From a virus: a stretch of 64,000 nt of DNA. The notes below the pieces were generated by a model, which worked only from the letters and a program-made list of their open reading frames with translations, had not been told where the DNA came from and did no database searches. Shown here one piece after another: positions 35,507 to 42,451 of this stretch. Positions within the stretch are counted from its first letter, which is position 1; each line of letters begins with the position of its first letter. The stretch is taken from positions 1 through 64,000 of IMG/VR virus record IMGVR_UViG_3300023174_000121. One strand, 5' to 3'. The position numbers and the translations under genes are program-made.

Positions 35507-35743
35507 TTAGAATGTATTTACATTCCCCTTAGGATGTGCAGCTTTAGCCTTAGCTAGAACTTCTCTAAATCCATTGTCTGGTTTACGAACTCCCAATCGG
35601 ATTGGATCACCTAATGCTGGAGGGCTTAACATAACAGATTCGAATTGAGGATTCTCTTTTAGAAAATCATCTTTCTCACTCATTTTAAAGATTCTTTCGA
35701 TTATCTCTCCAGATTCTTTATTTCTAAAATTATAAGTTGGCAT
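35507..35743 (-). CDS. Small FmdB-like protein lacking the zinc cysteines
   Basis: 78 residues from ATG at 35743, with AAGGA eight bases upstream. The opening MPTYNFRNKESGE matches the MPTYxYRC start of FmdB-type zinc-ribbon proteins, but there is no cysteine. The ending KAKAAHPKGNVNTF is conserved in phage relatives. Overlaps the stop of the next gene by 14 bases. Function unknown. Confidence 0.75.
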   Translation of the reverse strand: MPTYNFRNKESGEIIERIFKMSEKDDFLKENPQFESVMLSPPALGDPIRLGVRKPDNGFREVLAKAKAAHPKGNVNTF

Positions 35744-36260
35744 TATTAATTCCTTGCGTAAACCAATTTGGCGCAGGACGTTTAGTCCATCTTGCAATGC
35801 GCGCCTTTTCATGTATATAGTATTTTTTGTAGGATATAATTGCGTCGCCGTTCACCTTGTATATATCTGGCATTGCAGGAGTTGGCTCAGACCAACCTTC
35901 TGTACCAATATTCTTAGGCACATTCTTATATAGAACAAAGCATAAACCTGTACGTTCTACTTTATGCACCTTTTCATATCGATAAGTATACTCTTCGCAT
36001 AGATCAATTAGAAGATTACTTAACCAAATGTAATTCTCTTTAGACTTTCTTGCCCATATAGCAGATGGATGATTCTTGTGGGTTGCTTTGTACATGATTG
36101 AATCATGTAGAGGATCAGCAAGCACATTATCAATGCCATCTAATGTACGATGCGCTGTTGATAACAATTGTCCATATTCAAGAATCATCTTGACAACATG
36201 CTTGTCCAGATGCATTCTAGCGCAATTCACTGTGTCTTTATCTAAGTAAAAGATATTAAT
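35730..36260 (-). CDS. Conserved phage protein with DKHVVKM motif, apparent ATT start
   Basis: 176 residues if started at the ATT at 36260. The N-terminal sequence NIFYLDKDTVNCARMHLDK then HVVKMILEYGQLLSTAHR is highly characteristic; homologues I know begin M-K-I-N-I-F-Y-like, so the strand before the GTG at 36230 is needed. The frame upstream of that GTG is open to a stop immediately before GAG, and contains no ATG; ATT at 36260 has AGAGG eight bases upstream. The rest (KENYIWLSNLLIDLCEEYTYR, GTEGWSEPTPAMPDIY) is conserved in T4-like phages. Function unknown. Confidence 0.8.
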   Translation of the reverse strand: MNIFYLDKDTVNCARMHLDKHVVKMILEYGQLLSTAHRTLDGIDNVLADPLHDSIMYKATHKNHPSAIWARKSKENYIWLSNLLIDLCEEYTYRYEKVHKVERTGLCFVLYKNVPKNIGTEGWSEPTPAMPDIYKVNGDAIISYKKYYIHEKARIARWTKRPAPNWFTQGINNANL

Positions 36261-36314
36261 TTTGTTTTCCTCTTACAAATGAAAAGTGGCGAATGAATCG
36301 CCACTGGTGTCTCA

Positions 36315-36488
36315 TCAATAGTTGTCATCAATAAATTTCGCGACTATTGGGTGAATAACACCTTCAGCTAATCCGGTAGCAGCAATGATGTACTCAATAA
36401 CTTCATTGCCGGTTAAACCGAGATCCCAAGCAGTTAGTATCAGGCTTTCAACTAATGGTACTGTGTCTTCTTTACGTCGTAGCAACAT
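36315..36488 (-). CDS. Small hypothetical protein
   Basis: 57 residues from the ATG at 36488 (MLLRRKEDTVPLVESLILTA); a longer start at 36515 is equally open. Helical, with LGLTGNEVIEYIIAATGLAEG. No strong ribosome site before either start. Overlaps the preceding gene. Unknown function. Confidence 0.5.
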   Translation of the reverse strand: MLLRRKEDTVPLVESLILTAWDLGLTGNEVIEYIIAATGLAEGVIHPIVAKFIDDNY

Positions 36489-37017
36489 AATCTTCTGCGT
36501 ACCGACGATCTTCATAGTCGGTTACGTCCGTGTCAATTTCATCCAAAATATCGATTGGTCCGCTTACGCTAACCATGTTCGACATAGCTGTTTCGAGCGA
36601 ATCCTCTTCGAACTGAGGAATCTCTACAACCTTAGCTGGCTTCACTTTAGCAACTTTGGGTGCTTTCGCAACCTTCGGTGCTTTGGGAGTAACAGCTTTA
36701 GGCACTTTGGGCTGAACTGACTTCGGATTAGATTCTACTTTCGTAAATGTTTCTGCATCAAAACCTCGAGCAGCAATCCATTCACGCATTTCTTGCACAT
36801 TCATTAGTTCGTAACCAACGACATTACGACCATCGCGGTGTGTTTTGATTATCGCACCACGCTTCTTTGCTCGCCAGAGTTCTGTCGAAATCCGATACAT
36901 GCAATCATATTGCAAATCTGTTTCAATCTGATTTGGACTACAAACCCAACCGTCACCACATTTAGCCATAAGGATGATTAGACGTTCGCAAGTACGGGGT
37001 GCTTTAACTTTAGCCAT
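36472..37017 (-). CDS. Winged-helix-like protein with Lys/Pro-rich linker
   Basis: 181 residues. Residues 1-~85 (CERLIILMAKCGDGWVCSPN, MYRISTELWRAKKRGAIIKT, VVGYELMN) look like a small winged helix. Residues ~100-130 are alternating Ala/Pro/Lys/Val (KAPKVAKAPKVAKVKPAKV), a histone-tail-like linker, then an acidic tail. DNA-binding regulator is the best guess. AAGGA ribosome site upstream. Confidence 0.6.
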   Translation of the reverse strand: MAKVKAPRTCERLIILMAKCGDGWVCSPNQIETDLQYDCMYRISTELWRAKKRGAIIKTHRDGRNVVGYELMNVQEMREWIAARGFDAETFTKVESNPKSVQPKVPKAVTPKAPKVAKAPKVAKVKPAKVVEIPQFEEDSLETAMSNMVSVSGPIDILDEIDTDVTDYEDRRYAEDYVATT

Positions 37018-37048
37018 GATTAAATTCCTTTTCTCAAAAATATATAAA

Positions 37049-37207
37049 TTACATCAAGCCGTAATGTACGGCGTCAAGATCATAAAAATGCTCGGCTTCA
37101 ATCTGCGGGTTCTGATGAGGAACCTCTACATCTTCTTGGGCTTGAAGTAGAGCAACATGCAGCGCTTCGTAATTAACTAACTGAACAATCAACTGGTCGA
37201 GGGTCAT
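37049..37207 (-). CDS. Small acidic hypothetical protein
   Basis: 52 residues from the ATG at 37207 with AGGAG six to nine bases upstream. Helical N-terminus (LDQLIVQLVNYEALHVALLQ) and acidic end. The sigma70-like promoter at 37237-37265 sits just upstream, so this is the first gene of an early transcript. Confidence 0.6.
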   Translation of the reverse strand: MTLDQLIVQLVNYEALHVALLQAQEDVEVPHQNPQIEAEHFYDLDAVHYGLM

Positions 37208-37236
37208 TTCAATCTCCTTTCTCATCCAATACAATC

Positions 37237-37265
37237 ATTATAACACTGTGGATCTGCGAAGTCAA
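37237..37265 (-). promoter_or_regulatory. Sigma70-like early promoter (cassette copy 1)
   Basis: Minus strand TTGACT (37260-37265), 17-base spacer, TATAAT (37237-37242). Preceded by AGAAAAGCC, as in the other copies, and by an imperfect TGTCGT/ACAACA hairpin with an A-rich loop. One of at least six copies of this cassette in the window. Confidence 0.85.
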
Positions 37266-37287
37266 GGCTTTTCTGTCTGTTGTTTTT

Positions 37288-37533
37288 TTACGACAAAAGG
37301 GCGTCAAAATCGAACTTCCGCATGACAGTCTTGCCTTGTACAACCACTGGAAACTGCTCAGGATAGAACGTATCGCCGTATTCATCAATCTCCAGAAGTT
37401 TACCAGATGCGATCCAATCTTCAATTGAAAGTTTCATTTCAGTAAACTCATTTAGGTATTGTCGGCATTCTTGCATTGAATCAAAAGTTTTTGATTTCAA
37501 ACCATTCTTAAAGTAAGGCTTTGCTAAAAACAT
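37288..37533 (-). CDS. Small hypothetical protein
   Basis: 81 residues: AKPYFKNGLKSKTFDSMQEC, then ASGKLLEIDEYGDTFYPEQF. Aromatic-rich, no recognised domain. It starts one base after the tiny membrane gene's stop. Confidence 0.6.
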   Translation of the reverse strand: MFLAKPYFKNGLKSKTFDSMQECRQYLNEFTEMKLSIEDWIASGKLLEIDEYGDTFYPEQFPVVVQGKTVMRKFDFDALLS

Positions 37534-37534
37534 T

Positions 37535-37615
37535 TTATGCAGCTCCAGTCAAAACTAATGTAATAACCGCTAACCAACCAGCAACAATAAATCCCAATAC
37601 AATACGATCACTCAT
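37535..37615 (-). CDS. Tiny single-TM protein
   Basis: 26 residues, nearly all one membrane helix (IVLGFIVAGWLAVITLVLT). The ATG overlaps the end of the 62-residue gene; GAGG lies nine bases upstream. Small membrane peptides of this type are common in phage accessory regions. Confidence 0.45.
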   Translation of the reverse strand: MSDRIVLGFIVAGWLAVITLVLTGAA

Positions 37616-37796
37616 TTACATTTTCCTCTTTATATTCCCATTGGCGAACATAAAAATGCACACCAAATGATTTCATAACATCTTCTGGATATCCAGCCCA
37701 AACAATCCATTCTTCAAAATTTTTATGTTTCTCGGAATCCCACACTTTAGGAAATCCGTATTTCCATCCAGAAGGTGGATCAACCCATACTTTCAT
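37608..37796 (-). CDS. Small conserved phage protein
   Basis: 62 residues. The opening MKVWVDPPSGWKYGFPKVWD is well conserved in T4-like and other phages; the rest (EEWIVWAGYPEDVMKSFG) is compatible with a small alpha/beta fold. Function unknown. Shares one base with the next gene. Confidence 0.7.
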   Translation of the reverse strand: MKVWVDPPSGWKYGFPKVWDSEKHKNFEEWIVWAGYPEDVMKSFGVHFYVRQWEYKEENVNE

Positions 37797-38011
37797 TATT
37801 TAACTCCAAAATGATTTTTAATTGCACTTGCTGCACCAGAACTTGTCGTTTGGGTCGCATTACCTAATTCACAAACTGTAATGCATTCGTTTATAAGCAA
37901 ATTAGCAAATTGCAATATAACTTTTTCATTTGCTAATACTGGTTCGCCTTTAGAGAATCCAGCAGAAAGAAATCCAGCTTCAAATGCCAAGTCTTTAATA
38001 TTTTTATTCAT
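37796..38011 (-). CDS. MNERIKELA-family small protein, member 1
   Basis: 71 residues. Shares the family plan: an N-terminal helix (NKNIKDLAFEAGFLSAG), a central LQFANLLINECITVCEL, and an ending IKNHFGVK. Divergent copy of five further genes between 38360 and 41658. Function unknown. Confidence 0.7.
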   Translation of the reverse strand: MNKNIKDLAFEAGFLSAGFSKGEPVLANEKVILQFANLLINECITVCELGNATQTTSSGAASAIKNHFGVK

Positions 38012-38342
38012 ATACTAACTCCATAAAATTTGTTTCCGCAGGGAGAATTTCAACAACACAATCATGCACTTCTAATCCAGATACAATAAATTCTTTCAAT
38101 ATATTTTCTCCGTATTCAGTGGTACCGTACGCAAGTTTATTGCACATGTAAACTGAACCAGAGTAGCCTTCAAAATAATATGACCGTGGATCTTCAGTAA
38201 TTTTGATCACTCCAGAATTCAATCTCCAGCGCATATCAATATTACGCCATGATCCGAAGATTTTGTAAAGAATCTTGTCTCCTTCTGGAAGAACATTCCT
38301 CGTCACCTTAATCATCACCCATTTGTCTGGATAATACTGCAT
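38004..38342 (-). CDS. Hypothetical beta-rich phage protein
   Basis: 112 residues, mixed strands (VMIKVTRNVLPEGDKILYKI, RSYYFEGYSGSVYMCNKLAY, HDCVVEILPAETNFMEL). This type is found in accessory regions of T4-like phages; no function known. Overlaps its downstream neighbour by eight bases. Confidence 0.65.
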   Translation of the reverse strand: MQYYPDKWVMIKVTRNVLPEGDKILYKIFGSWRNIDMRWRLNSGVIKITEDPRSYYFEGYSGSVYMCNKLAYGTTEYGENILKEFIVSGLEVHDCVVEILPAETNFMELVYE

Positions 38343-38359
38343 TATTTTTTCCTTATTTT

Positions 38360-38590
38360 TTATTCTTTAATTTCAAATCTATACTTGATCATCTCAATAC
38401 ATTTACCAACAGTCCAAGAAATATCACCAAAATCATCATTCTCGAAGTTTGAAACTCCAACCATTGCAACTTGTGCGAGGCAATCTTGTATTATCAGTTC
38501 GGCGAACCTTTGAAAATTATCACCTTGGATGTGTAGTTCATTTTTCGAAAATTCAGCCTGTTTAGCAAATTGTTTAATTCGTTCGTTCAT
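38360..38590 (-). CDS. MNERIKELA-family small protein, member 2
   Basis: 76 residues from the ATG at 38590, with AAGGA upstream. MNERIKQFAKQAEFSKNEL, QRFAELIIQDCLAQVAMVG, IKYRFEIKE. Overlaps the end of the higher-GC gene by 17 bases. Confidence 0.7.
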   Translation of the reverse strand: MNERIKQFAKQAEFSKNELHIQGDNFQRFAELIIQDCLAQVAMVGVSNFENDDFGDISWTVGKCIEMIKYRFEIKE

Positions 38591-39407
38591 GATTTTTCCT
38601 TGATTTTCGCTCTTTGATTGCTCCATCCAATTCTTCAATCTGTCTCAATCGTATATCGTCCATAATATTCCAACCAATATATTCGCATGTTATATTTCGT
38701 TGTGTCATTTTCCATAACGTATCACGATACTTTTGTAATGCATCAATCACAACATCATAATCTCGTTCTGTGGATCGGGTGTTCTTCTCCTTGAGTTTGG
38801 CTTCTACTGTTCGGACTAATTCGTAACGCGCAAACCTTTTTACAATTTCATCCATCTCTTCCTCCGTCAGCCCGACCCACTGGCGGCGCGGGTTGGTGTA
38901 CAAGTCAACAATGCGTCTTGCCAGTTCTCTGCGGCTACGCTTACCGCCGCACTCATCCCAGTCAATAATGATTTTATAAACAGTCTCCAACGCATCCAGT
39001 CCGACCCACGGGCGCGGGGCGGTGTAGAGCGATGCAATCTTTTTCAGACGCGGATTGCCTTTCTCAAAACCCGATTCAAGTTGCTGCGCATCAACACACA
39101 TGGTGCGCCCAGTTTCTTCGTGCTGAAACATCCACGCCACCGGCTCCTGCTGAGTCGCTTGCGTCTCCCTGAATTGCTCCGCCGTGTCGCACCCGGTTGC
39201 TTCTTGGAATTCAAACAGTTCTGTTAAGCCAAATTCTACTACCGTCTTTCCGTCGATAGTTAACTCTGGTTGCGCCAGCCTATCGCGTAGGGCGGTGATG
39301 GCCTTGTGCTGTCTTTGGGATTGTTCTTTGTTCCCGTAATCTTCAATGACCGGCAGATTCCATTCCAACGCTTCCAGCGCCTGTTGCATAAGTTCGCGGT
39401 CAGTCAT
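38574..39407 (-). CDS. Higher-GC phage protein of the MTDRELMQQALEALE type (foreign origin likely)
   Basis: 277 residues. The start MTDRELMQQALEALEWN, HKAITALRDRLAQPE, EPVAWMFQHEETGRT, LYTAPRPWVGL and WVGLTEEEMDEIV follow a mosaic pattern that I know mainly from Burkholderiales phages and prophages. It is visibly richer in G+C than its neighbours (for example 38880-39400), which are strongly AT-rich. Function unknown; recent horizontal gain is inferred. Confidence 0.75.
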   Translation of the reverse strand: MTDRELMQQALEALEWNLPVIEDYGNKEQSQRQHKAITALRDRLAQPELTIDGKTVVEFGLTELFEFQEATGCDTAEQFRETQATQQEPVAWMFQHEETGRTMCVDAQQLESGFEKGNPRLKKIASLYTAPRPWVGLDALETVYKIIIDWDECGGKRSRRELARRIVDLYTNPRRQWVGLTEEEMDEIVKRFARYELVRTVEAKLKEKNTRSTERDYDVVIDALQKYRDTLWKMTQRNITCEYIGWNIMDDIRLRQIEELDGAIKERKSRKNHERTN

Positions 39408-39667
39408 GATTCAACTCCAAAATGTTCTTTAATCAATTGAGCATCAACTCCAAAATGTTCTTTAATCAATTGATCAGTTTCCCAAAGTGGATCAGCTTCA
39501 TGATAACTGTACTCGTGTCTATTAACAATGTCCAAACAGTCTCGCACAATCAACTCGGCGAATTTATATAAATGATCCATATGATGGCCAGGATTCAATT
39601 CATTAGGCGCAGTCTTGTATTTGAAACTAAACACTTCTTGCGCTAATTCTTTAATTCGTTCGTTCAT
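39404..39667 (-). CDS. MNERIKELA-family small protein, member 3, with duplicated C-terminal motif
   Basis: 87 residues. MNERIKELAQEVFSF, YKFAELIVRDCLDIV, then QLIKEHFGVDAQLIKEHFG: the terminal motif is present twice because of a perfect DNA duplication (39411-39440 and 39444-39473). Overlaps its neighbours by four bases on both sides. Confidence 0.75.
   Translation of the reverse strand: MNERIKELAQEVFSFKYKTAPNELNPGHHMDHLYKFAELIVRDCLDIVNRHEYSYHEADPLWETDQLIKEHFGVDAQLIKEHFGVES
39411..39473 (-). repeat. Perfect tandem duplication, 30-bp copies with 33-bp period
   Basis: Two identical 30-base copies (plus-strand tcaactccaaaatgttcttt at each start) separated by GCA. In frame, it adds eleven residues to the paralogue's C-terminus. 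Identity at all 30 positions indicates a very recent event. Confidence 0.95.
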
Positions 39668-39933
39668 CTTGGATCCATTCCTCCGTTACTAACAATGTCA
39701 GTATAACACGGATTATCTTTATTTTTCAAATAGTTCATAGCCTCTTCCCAACCTTCTTGAAAAGTATTCCAATGATCTTCCAAACTATCACTTACATATT
39801 CGCCACTAGGTTTGCGGCGTAAACTGTGTCCTGATGTTATTCCAAAGTTGGGATAACATACAGTTTCAAACACATGACGAATCGGGTCTTTGGGAAAGTC
39901 AACAGGATTACTTGTGTTTGTGTAATGTCTCAT
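39664..39933 (-). CDS. Hypothetical phage protein
   Basis: 89 residues: RHYTNTSNPVDFPKDPIRHV, LRRKPSGEYVSDSLEDHWNT, FQEGWEEAMNYL. Only general similarity to small phage proteins with an SLEDHW-x-FQEGWE pattern. Coupled by ATGA overlaps to both neighbours. Confidence 0.65.
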   Translation of the reverse strand: MRHYTNTSNPVDFPKDPIRHVFETVCYPNFGITSGHSLRRKPSGEYVSDSLEDHWNTFQEGWEEAMNYLKNKDNPCYTDIVSNGGMDPR

Positions 39934-40127
39934 TCTTCCTCCGAGATATCAATATCAAAGTGTATAGCAATGCGTTCAGCATCACCATCAGTAAAGCATT
40001 GGTCAATACATTCACTGACAATCAACCGGGCGAATCGTTCAATAAATTCTTCTTGCGTATCCCACTTATCATCGGAATCTTCTCTAGCAGCCTTTAACCA
40101 ACATTCTCTAATTTGTTTGTTCATCAT
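39930..40127 (-). CDS. MNERIKELA-family small protein, member 4
   Basis: 65 residues; the start shares a base with the GGQ gene stop (TAATG). MNKQIRECWLKAARED, FIERFARLIVSECIDQCF, RIAIHFDIDISEEE. A divergent copy of the paralogous family. Translational coupling to the GGQ protein suggests joint expression. Confidence 0.7.
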   Translation of the reverse strand: MMNKQIRECWLKAAREDSDDKWDTQEEFIERFARLIVSECIDQCFTDGDAERIAIHFDIDISEEE

Positions 40128-40504
40128 TAAGTCCTTACAGCCCGAGCCCGAGCCTCTAATACATTTTCAATATTGCCTTTAACAATCACATTGGTATAGG
40201 TATCTACACAACCGCTGGCATGATCTACCACACGATTATCAGGTTCATGATAAGTTCTAATGCGTTCATTACCGGCAAGAAATCTTTCTTTGTCTTTGTG
40301 GAAATGCTGTTGAATTCGTGCCATACACACAGCCATAGCATTGCGTTTATTATCTTCACGACTGCGACTGTTAGTACCATTAGCACTGATGCCAGTAGGT
40401 TCGTGAATACAGCGGCAACAATTTTGGTGTTTATTCCTATGTTGGCCTCCTTTACCCGTACCACTGAACCATTCAAACCTAAATTGATCCTCGGTGATTT
40501 TCAT
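40127..40504 (-). CDS. Stand-alone GGQ peptidyl-tRNA hydrolase domain (class I release-factor-like)
   Basis: 125 residues. FSGTGKGGQHRNKHQNCCR holds the GGQ tripeptide at 19-21 that hydrolyses peptidyl-tRNA in the ribosome; HEPTGISANG and NAMAVCMARI continue the RF domain-3 pattern; ERIRTYHEPDNRVVDH (80-95) equals the R-x-R-T-Y...RVTDH block of RF1/RF2. Domain 2 with the stop-codon tripeptide and domain 1 are absent, so it cannot read codons like RF1/RF2. ArfB/PrfH-type rescue of stalled ribosomes is likely. It has no long basic tail like ArfB, so how it senses empty mRNA channels is unclear. Confidence 0.88.
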   Translation of the reverse strand: MKITEDQFRFEWFSGTGKGGQHRNKHQNCCRCIHEPTGISANGTNSRSREDNKRNAMAVCMARIQQHFHKDKERFLAGNERIRTYHEPDNRVVDHASGCVDTYTNVIVKGNIENVLEARARAVRT

Positions 40505-40797
40505 TATTCAATCCCAAAGTGTTGTTTAATCATTCTTGCAATTCCACCATCTTGTAGAGGGTCACCAGAGTCACCGACTTCTGCACATTCACTGACAATC
40601 AACTCAGCGAACTTTTCTAATTCATCGTAGCCTACAGTAGTAGCAGGTTTATTGCCAAACCGAAAACACTCTGCTCTAGCCTGCGCTAAAAGTTGTTCAA
40701 TTCGTTCGTTCATCATTCGTCCTTTATGTACAACAGTGGCGGAATCGTGAATGGCATCAACCAGTATTTTATGTTCGTCTGATGTAAGTTCATTCAT
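40504..40797 (-). CDS. MNERIKELA-family small protein, member 5, with N-terminal extension
   Basis: 97 residues from ATG at 40797, overlapping the previous stop as ATGA. The first 28 residues (MNELTSDEHKILVDAIHDSA...) are not shared with the family. An internal ATG at 40713 (MNERIEQLLAQARAE) has AAGGA upstream and fits the family start, so either start, or both, may be used. Ends with FAELIVSECAE and IKQHFGIE. Confidence 0.65.
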   Translation of the reverse strand: MNELTSDEHKILVDAIHDSATVVHKGRMMNERIEQLLAQARAECFRFGNKPATTVGYDELEKFAELIVSECAEVGDSGDPLQDGGIARMIKQHFGIE

Positions 40798-41018
40798 TTA
40801 ATTTGTTCCCATGTCAATCGAAATGCTTTGTAACAGAGCCATCGTTGGAATCGATTAGGTGGATTCTCAAGATATACATTGTAATGGATATTGTTTTTGA
40901 TGCTATCGCCGAAATAGAATTTCCAATTTGGTTCTGGTGGAAGTTCAAATCTGTGAGTTTTGATACCCGTAGGTTGTATTTTACTCAAATCAACAATTAC
41001 ATCATTTTCTTTATCCAT
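40794..41018 (-). CDS. Hypothetical phage protein
   Basis: 74 residues: DVIVDLSKIQPTGIKTHRFE, LPPEPNWKFYFGDSIKNNIH, and WLCYKAFRLTWEQIK. Trp/Phe-rich beta-type protein without recognised domain. ATGA overlap with the following gene. Confidence 0.6.
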   Translation of the reverse strand: MDKENDVIVDLSKIQPTGIKTHRFELPPEPNWKFYFGDSIKNNIHYNVYLENPPNRFQRWLCYKAFRLTWEQIK

Positions 41019-41021
41019 GAT

Positions 41022-41378
41022 TCAATCCCACTTGATCTTAGAATTAACACGTTCGTATAGTTCGACTAGTTGATCCAATGTCCAAACATCATCAGTTTCA
41101 AATGTTTCAAGCCAATTACCAAATCTAGCCCAATCCTCACTCTGCATAGGAGGTACACCTATTTCCTCACCATGCGGATCGTCAGTTCCTCTTACATCAA
41201 TTCTACCACAACTATAATGTGTGGTAATTTCTTTAGACTCATATTGATCACCAGCCTTAAGTCCACTAAAAGTAGAGTCCTCCTCCAGTGTGATCATTTT
41301 AGTTTCAACAAGGCCACGTTGTTCATACCAATTCATACTAACTGGACCCATCCAATTAGTGCTATATCTGATTTTCAT
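41022..41378 (-). CDS. Conserved phage protein
   Basis: 118 residues. RYSTNWMGPVSMNWYEQRGL, ITTHYSCGRIDVRGTDDPHG, MQSEDWARFGNWLETFETDD are recurrent in accessory regions of tailed phages. Function unknown. The ATG overlaps the stop of the small zinc-ribbon gene. Confidence 0.7.
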   Translation of the reverse strand: MKIRYSTNWMGPVSMNWYEQRGLVETKMITLEEDSTFSGLKAGDQYESKEITTHYSCGRIDVRGTDDPHGEEIGVPPMQSEDWARFGNWLETFETDDVWTLDQLVELYERVNSKIKWD

Positions 41379-41482
41379 TCTTCAACTTCTACTGATTTAC
41401 ATTTGTGAAATGGCATAATTCGACCAAACCATCCAACGAGTTCACCGCAATTTTGGCAACAGTATGATGGATATTTCTTCAT
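41375..41482 (-). CDS. Tiny zinc-knuckle protein
   Basis: 35 residues: SYCCQNCGELVGWFGRIMPF then HKC. C-x2-C and H-x-C could bind one zinc. Both ends overlap neighbours by four bases (ATGA at each end), strong evidence that this short frame is a real gene. Confidence 0.7.
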   Translation of the reverse strand: MKKYPSYCCQNCGELVGWFGRIMPFHKCKSVEVEE

Positions 41483-41658
41483 TCTTCAACTCCAAAATGT
41501 TGTTTGACCGAGCCGGGCGTAATCCAGGCGTTTTGTGGATCCATATTATCCTCAACTAGTTGGGCAAATTCCCGGACCAGCAACTCGGCAAACTTGAAAT
41601 CATCATAGTGTGCTGAGCCATATACTTGTTCAGCAAGTTCTTTAATTCGTTCGTTCAT
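41479..41658 (-). CDS. MNERIKELA-family small protein, member 6
   Basis: 59 residues: MNERIKELAEQVYGSAH, FKFAELLVREFAQLVED, VKQHFGVEE. It is the shortest full copy of the paralogous family. The stop overlaps the zinc-knuckle start and the start overlaps the upstream stop (ATGA). Confidence 0.75.
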   Translation of the reverse strand: MNERIKELAEQVYGSAHYDDFKFAELLVREFAQLVEDNMDPQNAWITPGSVKQHFGVEE

Positions 41659-41816
41659 TCTTTATACACCAATGATTTCGATTTGTTCTGAGTTTCGGGA
41701 CATACAAAATACATAATGTCCCGACCAATATAATCCTCTTCAACATCAAGGAATTCTACGTCTTTGACCGAATGCTTATTCTGACATTCAGCACAATGGA
41801 CATAAAAATTAGTCAT
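41655..41816 (-). CDS. Small zinc-ribbon-like protein
   Basis: 53 residues from the ATG at 41816. CAECQNKHSVKDVEFLDVEE with one CxxC and a further Cys (FVCPETQN). Possibly an incomplete zinc ribbon. Overlaps both neighbours. Confidence 0.6.
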   Translation of the reverse strand: MTNFYVHCAECQNKHSVKDVEFLDVEEDYIGRDIMYFVCPETQNKSKSLVYKE

Positions 41817-42225
41817 GTCGTTTGCCCGAAAAGTAACCGTAATTGACGCCGAGATTATATTCCAAATACTCGATGTCGCCGTTTGTTTCGTAAGCCTCAT
41901 GCAGCCAACGAATCGCCATCTCACGATTTCGACAACCACAATCCATCATCTTATAGATGGTTTCCTCTAGCCGCTGACCTGCTCGGATTTCATCTTCGAT
42001 TCTATCATCTTCCTCGCGCTTGATGACCATAGCGAGGTACTTCAGCTCAGCTTCAAGCTGCGCCTCTGTCATCTTTGAAGTGTCCACGTGCCTAGGGCGA
42101 AAACCATGTGCATCTTTGTATGCATCCCAGAAGGTGCATGACAATTGCTCATGGCGTGACAGTTCTTCCCACGGAGTGTACTTGTATTCCATTACAGCAT
42201 CGACGGTTTGATTAGCTTGGGTCAT
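41809..42225 (-). CDS. Conserved phage protein (YTPWEELS type)
   Basis: 138 residues from the ATG at 42225, which has AAGGA eight bases upstream. YKYTPWEELSRHEQLSCTFW, DAYKDAHGFRPRHVDTSKMT, MAIRWLHEAYETNGD. Recognised only as a conserved hypothetical of tailed phages. Helical after residue 40. Confidence 0.7.
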   Translation of the reverse strand: MTQANQTVDAVMEYKYTPWEELSRHEQLSCTFWDAYKDAHGFRPRHVDTSKMTEAQLEAELKYLAMVIKREEDDRIEDEIRAGQRLEETIYKMMDCGCRNREMAIRWLHEAYETNGDIEYLEYNLGVNYGYFSGKRHD

Positions 42226-42268
42226 TTTGATTTCCTTAAAGATTAGCCGAGAGTTTTCAAATACAACA

Positions 42269-42451
42269 TTAACTAGTCGAACCTGCTTTTGATAGACCAG
42301 CATTTCGAAGATTGGTTGCTTGCCTACCAATGTTAGCAATAGTATACTTCATTGCTGGAAATGTTTGATTCCGCTTAGGAGTCTTTGGTTTAAATACGGT
42401 GACAAGAATGCCTTCTTCTGTCATGTACTGATGATCAATTAGTTTTGTCAT
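42269..42451 (-). CDS. Small basic protein
   Basis: 60 residues: MTKLIDHQYMTEEGILVTVF, KPKTPKRNQTFPAMK, IGRQATNLRNAGLSKAGSTS. Basic, maybe nucleic-acid binding. ATG overlaps the stop of the tiny upstream gene (ATGA). Confidence 0.6.
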   Translation of the reverse strand: MTKLIDHQYMTEEGILVTVFKPKTPKRNQTFPAMKYTIANIGRQATNLRNAGLSKAGSTS

